64,000 nt of DNA from Catonella massiliensis. GTDB lineage: Bacteria > Bacillota > Clostridia > Lachnospirales > Lachnospiraceae. The notes below the pieces were generated by a model. That model was not told where the DNA came from. It saw only the letters and a program-made list of their open reading frames with translations, and made no database searches. The stretch's first letter is position 1, and the number at the start of each line of letters is the position of its first letter. A program made the position numbers and the translations under genes. Below, in pieces: positions 24,796 through 32,320 of this stretch. The DNA is taken from assembly GCF_016651435.1 (NCBI RefSeq), contig NZ_JAEPRJ010000001.1, positions 1,984,001 through 2,048,000 of the forward strand, in the 5' to 3' direction.

Positions 24796-24928
24796 TACTA
24801 TGAAATGAGATTTTTGGCAAGTATTTTGATTCCCTCTTCTATCCTATCCTCACTTATATTCCCATAGCCTATCAATATGTAAGCCTCACCGCCTTCAGGT
24901 TTTTCCCCTATCCTGTGCTTTGATAGTC
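24780..24928. repeat. 149-bp direct repeat (left), long target duplication of IS1634-type element
   Basis: Identical to 26924-27072 except at 24900 (T instead of G). It holds the last 131 bp of the MocR reading frame as a disconnected fragment plus 18 bp beyond the stop. It directly abuts the IS left end. Confidence 0.93.
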
Positions 24929-25010
24929 GGGAGTTTGACAACCTAATCCGTTATGAGGTTCATCAAAGCCAGATATGGCTTATTTTTTTTGTCAAATCTT
25001 AAATTTATGC

Positions 25011-25039
25011 TTGCACGTTCCACTCCGATACGTTATAAT
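25011..25039 (+). promoter_or_regulatory. Promoter of the IS1634-type transposase
   Basis: TTGCAC, 17-bp spacer, TATAAT, 19 bp before the ATG; TTGGAGG ribosome site lies in between. Confidence 0.8.
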
Positions 25040-25058
25040 AGTATTGGAGGATAATACT

Positions 25059-26825
25059 ATGAGATTAGGATGGACTACCGGAAAATATTCAATTACCTAT
25101 CGTGCTGTTAAAACAGTTAGAATCAATGGGAAAAACAAAACTCAGATTGTTAAAACCTTCGGTTCAGAAAAACAAATCTGCGAGATGTATGGCGTGAAAG
25201 ATGCAAAAGCCTGGGCTAAAGAACAGGTGCGTATTATGAATGAAGTTGAAAAAGAAGATTCCGCAACATTTAATATTGAGCTCTGTGCCGCTAATGACCT
25301 TGTTAGTAATGAACAGCATAGGTTTAATGGCGGATATCTTTTCCTTCAGGATATTTATTATGAATTAGGCATGCATAAGATTTGCCGTGCAATCTCTGCG
25401 AGACACCCATTCGAGTACGACCTGAATGACGTACTTTCACGTCTTATATACAGCAGAATACTTTTCCCGTCATCAAAAAGGAATAGCTTTGAAGAGTCAA
25501 AGCGTTTTATTGAACAGCCCTCTTTTGAACTGCATGATGTTTACCGCTCATTATCAGTGATAGCTGAAGAGGCTGATTATATTCAGAGCCGCATTTTTAA
25601 AAACAGCACTGCAGTGCAAAAACGAAATACTCAAGTAATCTATTATGACTGTACAAATTTCTACTTTGAAATCGACAATGAAGAGGATGATAAGCAGTTT
25701 GGCAAAAGTAAGGAAAACCGCCCACTCCCTATAGTAGGAATGGGGCTGTTTATGGATAGCGATGGTATTCCTATATCCTTTTGCATTTATCCCGGAAACC
25801 GCAATGAACAGACCACTATGATTCCGCTTGAAAAGAAGATGCTTTCTGGATTTGATATGTCCAAGTTTGTTGTCTGTACAGATTCAGGACTGTCATCTGC
25901 AACAAACCGGGTATTTAATTCCTACAACAGCGAAAACGGCATGCGCGGGTATATAACAACACAGCCTATCAAAATACTTAAAGACTTCTTACAAGAGTGG
26001 TGTATGGCTGATGACGGATGGCTTCTCGATGGTGATAGAAGCGGCAAAAAATATAGAATATCAGAATTAGACAGTGAAAAGGATAGAGACAAGATTTTCT
26101 ACAGATCGCGTTGGATTAAAGAGGAAGGTATAGTCCATACAGACAGTGGCGACAGAAAACAAATAATCGAACAGAAGCTCATTGTTTCATACTCCTTAAA
26201 ATACCGTGATTTCCAGCGCCATGTACGTAGAGGACAGATTGAAAGAGCTGCGAAAATGATTGAAAAAGGACGTTCTTCGATAGAAAGAAAAAAACAAAAT
26301 GATCCTAAACGATTTATAAAAACCGACCATACAACAAAGTACGGTGAGATTGCAGATGTATCCATAAACAGCATAGACCAGTCATATATTGAAAATGAAG
26401 AAAAATATGATGGTTTCTACGCTGTATGCACCAACCTTAATGACAACATAGGTAGTATAGTCAGGGCAAACAAGCGACGTTGGGAGATTGAAGAATGCTT
26501 TAGAATAATGAAAACTGATTTTGAAGCACGTCCTGTATATTTAAACAGGAAAGACAGGATACTAGCCCATTTCATAACCTGTTTTATTTCACTTATTGTA
26601 TACAGGTATCTTGAAAAGAAACTTAATAATAAATATACCATAGACCAGATACTTCCTACCCTTCAGGAAATGGATTTCATAAAGTACGAGGGTAAAGGTT
26701 ATCAGCCCATTTACACCAGAACAGAACTCACAGATGCACTGCACGATGCATTTGGATTCTGTACATCTAAACAGATAGTTCCAATAAAAAAAATGAGGAA
26801 TATTTTTTCACAAACAAAAAAATAG
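25059..26825 (+). CDS. IS1634 family transposase
   Basis: Start set at ATG 25059 (MRLGWTTGKYSITYRAVKTV, 588 residues), with TTGGAGG 9 nt upstream. An ATG 28 codons earlier would lie upstream of the -35 box. The DDE core is visible: VIYYDCTNFYFEI (first D), FVVCTDSGLSSATN (second D) and RRWEIEECFRIMKTDFEARP (E). A large insertion lies between the second D and E, as in the IS4/IS1634 group. The enzyme cuts and joins DNA ends during transposition. IS1634-type elements are known for long, variable target duplications, which fits the 149-bp repeats here. Confidence 0.93.
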   Translation: MRLGWTTGKYSITYRAVKTVRINGKNKTQIVKTFGSEKQICEMYGVKDAKAWAKEQVRIMNEVEKEDSATFNIELCAANDLVSNEQHRFNGGYLFLQDIYYELGMHKICRAISARHPFEYDLNDVLSRLIYSRILFPSSKRNSFEESKRFIEQPSFELHDVYRSLSVIAEEADYIQSRIFKNSTAVQKRNTQVIYYDCTNFYFEIDNEEDDKQFGKSKENRPLPIVGMGLFMDSDGIPISFCIYPGNRNEQTTMIPLEKKMLSGFDMSKFVVCTDSGLSSATNRVFNSYNSENGMRGYITTQPIKILKDFLQEWCMADDGWLLDGDRSGKKYRISELDSEKDRDKIFYRSRWIKEEGIVHTDSGDRKQIIEQKLIVSYSLKYRDFQRHVRRGQIERAAKMIEKGRSSIERKKQNDPKRFIKTDHTTKYGEIADVSINSIDQSYIENEEKYDGFYAVCTNLNDNIGSIVRANKRRWEIEECFRIMKTDFEARPVYLNRKDRILAHFITCFISLIVYRYLEKKLNNKYTIDQILPTLQEMDFIKYEGKGYQPIYTRTELTDALHDAFGFCTSKQIVPIKKMRNIFSQTKK

Positions 26826-26856
26826 ATAGTGTAACGTGCATATGTAAATTTTCTAA

Positions 26857-26900
26857 AAGCCCTGTAACTCGCTTCTATAGCGAATTACAAGGCTTTTTTT
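26857..26900 (+). terminator. Terminator of the transposase gene
   Basis: AAGCCCTGTAACTCGC pairs with GCGAATTACAAGGCTT with two mismatches, followed by a T-run. It lies inside the IS, 32 bp after the stop. Confidence 0.85.
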
Positions 26901-26923
26901 CTTAAAAAGCTGTCAAAGACGGG

Positions 26924-27072
26924 ATTATATACATAGGTATACTATGAAATGAGATTTTTGGCAAGTATTTTGATTCCCTCTTCTATCCTATCCTCACTTA
27001 TATTCCCATAGCCTATCAATATGTAAGCCTCACCGCCTTCAGGGTTTTCCCCTATCCTGTGCTTTGATAGTC
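26924..27072. repeat. 149-bp direct repeat (right), target duplication
   Basis: Right copy of the target duplication. It contains the real 3' end of the MocR gene, so the insertion left that gene whole. Confidence 0.93.
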
Positions 27073-28339
27073 CTACAAGCTTTATCCCACTTTTTTCTCC
27101 TCTGCTTACAACTTCTTCTTCGGACATATCAAGCTTAAATTTAACCATAAGGTGCATACCCGCATTGCCGCCCATTATCTTTACCTTGTCGCCAAAGACT
27201 TTGAGCGAGGAAATCAGCTTATCATGTCTTGACTTATATATCTTTCTGGCTTTGTTGATATGCCTTTCATAATGCCCTCCAAGGATAAACTCCGTAAGCA
27301 CAGCCTGGTCAATCCTTGGTACCGTACAGGCTAGGAAGGCAAGCTTTTTCCTGTACACCTTAAGCAGTCCGTCAGGAAGCACCATGAAGCCTATCCTTAT
27401 GGCAGGGGCGATAGTCCTTGAAAATGTACCCAGATAAACCACCTTATTCTCCGTATCTATCGCCTTCAGAGGGGGGATAGGCAGTCCCTTGTATCTAAAC
27501 TCACTATCGTGGTCATCCTCTATTATATACCTGTCTTCTCCTGATGCCCATCCAAGGATTTCTTTCCTCCTCTTTATAGGCATTACAACCCCAGTTGGGA
27601 ACTGGTGCGAAGGAGTCAGATAGACCGCCTTTGCCTCTGAACGTTTAAGCTCTTCCACCTTAAGTCCGTTCTCATCAAGGTTTATAGGATAAACCTTCCT
27701 GTTTAATGATGAAAATATCCTATAAGCCTGCATGTAGGTAGGGTTTTCCATTGCTATTATGCTTTTCTCATCTATCAAATGCTCTAAAAGTTGCAAGAGA
27801 TAGCCCGTTCCTGCACCTATTATCATATTTTCAGGCTTCACGCTTAGTCCCCTGTAGCCAAAAAGATACTTAGCTATAGCCACTCTTAGCTTCATATCCC
27901 CCTGTCTCTCACCAAGGTTAAAGAGTTCCTCTCCCCTGTCACGCATACACTGTCTATAGAGTCTGTCCCACATCCTGTAAGGGAAGCTCTCCTTACACAG
28001 TGAAAAAGGTGAAAAATCATATTCATACTCTGGTTCAGGATTGACACTCTCATTTTTTATATCGGTAAATTCCTCTTTTTTTTCACTGTTTATCCTGTCT
28101 ATTTTATTCACATAATAACCGCTTTGAGGGCGGACTTCCACATACCCTTCAGCGTAGAGCTGTTCATAGGCAAGGGTAACTGTGTTCCTGCTTATCTGAA
28201 GGTTGGCCGCAAGCCCCCTCTCTGATGGAAGCTTCTCTCCCTCAGCCAGTTCCCCCTCAGTTATAAGCCCCCTAATCTTTAGGTAGAGCTGCTCATAAAG
28301 CGGCATTTTATCCTTAGATTTAAGTTCAACTGTAAGCAT
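26942..28339 (-). CDS. MocR-type GntR regulator with aminotransferase-like domain; PLP lysine replaced
   Basis: The 465-residue protein has a GntR winged-helix domain (1-75: PLYEQLYLKIRGLITEGELA, LPSERGLAANLQISRNTVTL) and a fold-I aminotransferase-like domain (from about 110), with YIIEDDHDSEFRY. MocR regulators use PLP bound to a lysine in a GTFSK motif. Here the motif reads GTFSRTIAPAIRIGFM, with R308 encoded by AGG at 27416-27418, so the usual Schiff-base lysine is missing. The frame is otherwise intact. An IS1634-type element inserted just past its end. It may regulate a neighbour, but no divergent target gene is obvious: the plus-strand ABC-F operon starts 460 bp away. Confidence 0.88.
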   Translation of the reverse strand: MLTVELKSKDKMPLYEQLYLKIRGLITEGELAEGEKLPSERGLAANLQISRNTVTLAYEQLYAEGYVEVRPQSGYYVNKIDRINSEKKEEFTDIKNESVNPEPEYEYDFSPFSLCKESFPYRMWDRLYRQCMRDRGEELFNLGERQGDMKLRVAIAKYLFGYRGLSVKPENMIIGAGTGYLLQLLEHLIDEKSIIAMENPTYMQAYRIFSSLNRKVYPINLDENGLKVEELKRSEAKAVYLTPSHQFPTGVVMPIKRRKEILGWASGEDRYIIEDDHDSEFRYKGLPIPPLKAIDTENKVVYLGTFSRTIAPAIRIGFMVLPDGLLKVYRKKLAFLACTVPRIDQAVLTEFILGGHYERHINKARKIYKSRHDKLISSLKVFGDKVKIMGGNAGMHLMVKFKLDMSEEEVVSRGEKSGIKLVGLSKHRIGENPEGGEAYILIGYGNISEDRIEEGIKILAKNLIS

Positions 28340-28569
28340 ATTTTCTCCTAATAATCCTTATCTATATTATATCATCCTAAGCACACATATTCACCTACTA
28401 TCCACGAAACAGCAACCACGAGAGAGCAAATATTCTCTTATCACCCGACCTTCGCGGACAAGGAGGGAAGCTGGAGCATTTTTTTTATAACTAATCATAA
28501 GATAAACCCGTATTATAATCAAGATAATCTAATGACTTATAATATATTTTGTGAATCTTAGAGTACAAA

Positions 28570-28663
28570 AAATTTTTGCAAGGATTGCTAAAGCTGCGCT
28601 GTAGCAATCCTGTATTAATCGGTGTCAAATACTTTTGACACCTACATCATTTATATACATGCA
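28570..28663 (+). repeat. Intergenic two-hairpin repeat, copy 2
   Basis: AGGATTGCTA/TAGCAATCCT hairpin, then GGTGTCAAA/TTTGACACC hairpin, then CTACATCATTTATATACAT. It is the counterpart of 24702-24795. The rest of 28,340-28,799 shows no gene. Confidence 0.6.
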
Positions 28664-28758
28664 TAGGCACTAGCATAGAAATTCAGCCCTCTTGCGCTGA
28701 CACGCTATTCTGTAGTAGAATATAAGTTCAGGGATTTTCATTCTCTGATAGCCAAAAC

Positions 28759-28782
28759 ATGAGAAAACGACTGGTTTCTCAT
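28759..28782 (+). promoter_or_regulatory. Leader hairpin before the ABC-F gene
   Basis: ATGAGAAA and TTTCTCAT form a perfect 8-bp stem with an 8-nt loop, 7 nt before the AGGAGG ribosome site. ABC-F genes are often controlled by leader attenuation, but no T-run or leader peptide is evident here, so the role is open. Confidence 0.35.
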
Positions 28783-28799
28783 AAAAATAGGAGGACAAT

Positions 28800-30713
28800 A
28801 TGGTATTATCCTGCAATAACATATCAAAGGAATTTGTCACAGGACCTGTACTTAAAGAGGTCAGTTTTCATATAAATGAACACGAAAAAGCCGCAATAGT
28901 CGGCATTAACGGGGCGGGCAAGTCTACCCTCTTAAAAATAATCATGGGCGAAATGTCTGCCGATAGCGGAGATGTATTTCTTTCAAAAGGTGCCAGTGTA
29001 GGCTATCTTGCGCAGCATCAGGAGATAAATACCGAACTTACCATTTTCGATGTACTCCTTGAGGTAAAAAAAGATATCCTAGAGCTTTCAGATAAGATGA
29101 GGGCTCTTGAGATAAAGATGAAGCAGGCGGACGAAGAGGCTCTTGACGCTGTATACGAGGATTATTCAAGGGTTACACATGAGTTTGAGCTTAAGAACGG
29201 TTATGCATATAAGAGTGAAATCACAGGTATACTAAAGGGGCTGGGCTTTGAAGAGGATGATTTTACACGAAAGGTAAATACTCTATCGGGAGGTCAGAAG
29301 ACAAGGGTATATCTGGCAAGGCTCTTGCTGTCAAAGCCTGACCTCATCCTGCTTGACGAGCCTACCAACCATCTTGACATGAAGGCTATTGGCTGGCTTG
29401 AGACCTATCTTAAGAACTTTAATGGAGCAGTTTTGATAGTTGCGCACGATAGATATTTCCTTGATGGAGTTGCTACCAAGATAATCGAGTTAAATAACTG
29501 CAGGGCCACTACCTTTATGGGAAATTATTCGGATTATGCTACTAAGAAAAAGGCTCTAAGAGAGGCTGAACTAAAGGCTTATCTTAATCAGCAAAAGGAA
29601 ATATCCCATCAGGAGGCGGTCATAGAAAAGCTTCGCTCCTTTAACCGTGAGAAGTCTATAAAAAGGGCTGAAAGCCGCGAGAAGATGCTTGATAAAATCG
29701 AAAGAATCGATAAGCCTCTTGAGCTTGATGCCTCAATGAACATAAGTCTAAAGCCTCATAAGGAGAGTGGAAAGGATGTGCTAACTGTAGAGAATTTAAG
29801 TAAGTCCTTTGAGGAAACCCTTTTTGAGAATCTGAATTTTGAAATAAAAAAAGGCGAAAGAGTTGCTATTATTGGCGGTAACGGTACTGGAAAGACAACT
29901 CTCCTTAAGATAATAAACGGAATCACTCCTTGCGATACAGGTAAGATAACCCTTGGCGCAAATGTTGAGATAGGCTATTATGACCAGGAACATCAGGTGC
30001 TGCACTATGACAAATCCCTGTTTGATGAAATATCCGATGACTATCCTTATTTGACCAATACTGAAATAAGAAATGTACTTGCAAGCTTCCTTTTTACTAA
30101 AGATGATGTATTTAAGCTTGTAGGCTCGCTTTCAGGCGGCGAAAAGGGCCGTGTGTCCCTCGCTAAGCTTATGCTTTCAGAGGCTAACTTTCTCCTCCTT
30201 GACGAGCCTACCAACCACCTTGACATCACCTCCAAGGAGATTCTTGAGGATGCACTGAATAACTACGAGGGAACTGTTCTCTTTGTAAGCCACGACAGGT
30301 ATTTTATCAATAAAACTGCCACCCGTATCCTTGATTTAACAGGAAAAAGGCTCATCAACTACATAGGAAACTATGACTATTACCTTGAGAAAAAGGAAAC
30401 TCTCGAGGCTGCCCTTCTTGACGAAGTCCCTAAGGAGGACCAGCCTTTGGCGTCTTCTGCTAATAAGCAGAGCTGGCAGACTAAAAAAGAGGAGCAGAAG
30501 GAGCTTAGGAAAATACAAAATGAACTAAAGAGGATTGAAGATGAGGTCGCAAAGCTTGAGGAGGCTAACGCAAAGCTTGACGAAGAGCTTGCCAACCCTG
30601 AGATTGCCGCAAATGTAGGGAAACTTATGGAAGTACACAAGCATAAAGAAGCAAATGATGAGCGTATAAATGCTCTTCTTGAGCGTTGGGAGGAATTATC
30701 CGAAAATGTCTGA
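28800..30713 (+). CDS. ABC-F family ATPase (YdiF/Uup-like)
   Basis: The 637-residue protein has two ABC domains and no membrane segment. The first has GINGAGKST, LSGGQKTRVYLARLLLSKPD and LLDEPTNHLD; the second [29 protein letters not shown] and LLDEPTNHLD. A charged interdomain linker follows the first domain (GNYSDYATKKKALREAELKA), and the last 80 residues form a coiled coil (ELKRIEDEVAKLEEANAKLD). ABC-F proteins bind the ribosome E-site and relieve stalling; some give antibiotic resistance. The C-terminal coiled coil suggests a housekeeping YdiF-type member. ATG with TAGGAGG upstream. The next gene overlaps its end by 8 bp. Confidence 0.93.
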   Translation: MVLSCNNISKEFVTGPVLKEVSFHINEHEKAAIVGINGAGKSTLLKIIMGEMSADSGDVFLSKGASVGYLAQHQEINTELTIFDVLLEVKKDILELSDKMRALEIKMKQADEEALDAVYEDYSRVTHEFELKNGYAYKSEITGILKGLGFEEDDFTRKVNTLSGGQKTRVYLARLLLSKPDLILLDEPTNHLDMKAIGWLETYLKNFNGAVLIVAHDRYFLDGVATKIIELNNCRATTFMGNYSDYATKKKALREAELKAYLNQQKEISHQEAVIEKLRSFNREKSIKRAESREKMLDKIERIDKPLELDASMNISLKPHKESGKDVLTVENLSKSFEETLFENLNFEIKKGERVAIIGGNGTGKTTLLKIINGITPCDTGKITLGANVEIGYYDQEHQVLHYDKSLFDEISDDYPYLTNTEIRNVLASFLFTKDDVFKLVGSLSGGEKGRVSLAKLMLSEANFLLLDEPTNHLDITSKEILEDALNNYEGTVLFVSHDRYFINKTATRILDLTGKRLINYIGNYDYYLEKKETLEAALLDEVPKEDQPLASSANKQSWQTKKEEQKELRKIQNELKRIEDEVAKLEEANAKLDEELANPEIAANVGKLMEVHKHKEANDERINALLERWEELSENV

Positions 30714-31314
30714 TATTATAGTGGATACTCTTAGGATAGACGGAGGGATTATACTTGTGATAAACCCTCCTTTAGCTTACGATGAGAAGGTAGTTCTAAG
30801 GTTTATAAACAAAATCTCAAAGGAAGATAAATCTTCTTTCTTATTTCCCGCCCTTTACGCTAAATCCCTCTGCAAAGAGGGAGAAATTGTATCAGATGAG
30901 GTCTATGACCTATATGATGGTTTGAAAAGGGATGTAAGTTATGAGAATATCTTTGTCTTTGAAGCCCTGAATGCCCAAGTATCCACCTATGCAGGAGAAA
31001 ATACGCAAAGCATTAATGCACTTGTTGAATATGTAAAAGAGGTAATTAAGGCTCAAAACGATATAAAATCCACCAGTTTAACAGATGAATTTGAAGCCTT
31101 GATGAAAAGCCCTTTTTATAATGACTTTCTTAATGAATTTGGCTTTACCTCCTCTGAAACCCTTATCCTTAAGGGGTTATTTAAGTATGCTTTTCTAACA
31201 GGTATATCTGCCACGGAGCTAATGCAGGAAATTAAGGAGAATATAGGGGAAGGTGCTAACAAAAAACAGCTCAGAAAGGAGTTTATCAATGTGCTCAGGC
31301 AAAGACTGTCTTAA
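30706..31314 (+). CDS. Unknown 202-residue protein in ABC-F / SPL-like operon
   Basis: I place the start at ATG 30706 (MSDIIVDTLRIDGGIILVIN), which overlaps the ABC-F stop by 8 bp, a sign of translational coupling; an earlier ATG is 36 bp inside ABC-F. The protein is soluble, mostly helical in its second half (KGLFKYAFLTGISATELMQE), and has no motif I know. The gene overlaps the SPL-like gene by 26 bp. The tight coupling suggests a joint function with the radical-SAM protein that follows. Confidence 0.75.
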   Translation: MSDIIVDTLRIDGGIILVINPPLAYDEKVVLRFINKISKEDKSSFLFPALYAKSLCKEGEIVSDEVYDLYDGLKRDVSYENIFVFEALNAQVSTYAGENTQSINALVEYVKEVIKAQNDIKSTSLTDEFEALMKSPFYNDFLNEFGFTSSETLILKGLFKYAFLTGISATELMQEIKENIGEGANKKQLRKEFINVLRQRLS

Positions 31315-32317
31315 TAAGCCATTTTCACATATATATGTGGAAGATAAAATAAAGAACTACTCTGCGACTGAGAATATTCTTTCTAACTTTAAGAGCAGCA
31401 CTATCATTTCCATAAGGCATTACAAGGATGTCTTCACCCCTTCAGGACAGAATCTCCTCTTAGCAAAGAATTCTCCCTCCCTTATCCTTGCAAAGAAGGA
31501 GGGCAGGCTAATCTATGAGGGCGCCCCTGTTTGTGAAGATTTTGGCAATGAGCATTTTTACTACACTTCTCTTATAATGAACTGCTACTATGACTGTGAA
31601 TACTGCTATCTATCCGGAATGTACCCTTCAGCCAACATCGTAATCTTTGTAAATATTGATGATGTATTTAACGAACTTGAGAGCCTACTAAAGGAACATC
31701 CTGTATATATCTGCATTTCATACGATACCGACCTCCTTGCCCTAGAAGGTTTTACAGGCTTTGTAAAAGAGTTTATAAAGTTTAGCGCCTTCCATAAGAA
31801 TCTGACTGTAGAGTGCCGTACAAAGAGCGCCAATATAGGAATCATAAAGAAATATATGGATGAAGGTCTTGATGTGCCTGCTAACTTCATCTTCGCCTGG
31901 ACCTTATCCCCCGCTTTGATTGCTACTAAATACGAGCATAAAACTCCTGATTTTACAACCAGGCTTAAGGCTGTGAAAGAAGCCTCTAAGCTTGGACTAA
32001 GCCTTAGACTCTGCTTTGACCCTGTACTTAAAGTCCCTGATTACGAGGACTTATACGGTGATATGCTTGAGAGGGTATTTAGTGAGATTGCTCCTAACTG
32101 CCTAAGGGATATAAGCATAGGCGGCTTTAGGACTTCAAAGGACTTTCTCTCAAAAATGCGAAAGAGGCGTGAAAACTCTGCCATACTAAGCTATCCCTAT
32201 GTGCTTGAAGACGGAGTCTATTCTTATGGTGTTGAAGATAATAAAAAGCTGACCGGTTTTCTCATAGACCGATCAGCCAGATACATTGATAAATCAAAGA
32301 TTTTTACTTGGGAATAG
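31289..32317 (+). CDS. Spore photoproduct lyase family radical SAM protein
   Basis: Start set at ATG 31289 (MCSGKDCLNKPFSHIYVEDK, 342 residues), with AAAGGAG 8 nt upstream. The radical-SAM iron-sulfur motif is C-x3-C-x2-C at C99, C103, C106 (MNCYYDCEYCYLSGMYPSAN), the spacing used by SPL. Other SPL-like blocks are ISYDTDLLALE, VECRTKSAN and FAWTLSP. SPL repairs the UV lesion 5-thyminyl-5,6-dihydrothymine in spore DNA; the length matches SplB of Bacillus (about 342). The organism may therefore sporulate or descend from spore-formers. Function as a true lyase is likely but not proven, as SPL paralogues exist. Confidence 0.87.
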   Translation: MCSGKDCLNKPFSHIYVEDKIKNYSATENILSNFKSSTIISIRHYKDVFTPSGQNLLLAKNSPSLILAKKEGRLIYEGAPVCEDFGNEHFYYTSLIMNCYYDCEYCYLSGMYPSANIVIFVNIDDVFNELESLLKEHPVYICISYDTDLLALEGFTGFVKEFIKFSAFHKNLTVECRTKSANIGIIKKYMDEGLDVPANFIFAWTLSPALIATKYEHKTPDFTTRLKAVKEASKLGLSLRLCFDPVLKVPDYEDLYGDMLERVFSEIAPNCLRDISIGGFRTSKDFLSKMRKRRENSAILSYPYVLEDGVYSYGVEDNKKLTGFLIDRSARYIDKSKIFTWE

Positions 32318-32320
32318 GCA

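Larger units (their letters stand above)
24929..26923 (+). mobile_element. Intact IS1634-family insertion sequence
   Basis: The 1,995-bp element lies exactly between the two 149-bp direct repeats. Its ends carry short imperfect inverted repeats around TTTGACA (GGGAGTTTGACAACCT on the left; CTTTGACAGCT as reverse complement on the right). It has one transposase gene with its own promoter and terminator and no frame damage, so it is likely active or recently active. Confidence 0.9.

Noticed and set aside
24780..24928. MocR pseudogene
   Set aside because: The fragment is exactly the IS target duplication; it is not the remnant of a second full gene.
24975..25058. Longer N-terminus of the IS1634-type transposase
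   Set aside because: The earlier ATG lies before the -35 box of the best promoter and has no ribosome site; the family protein starts at MRLGWTTG.
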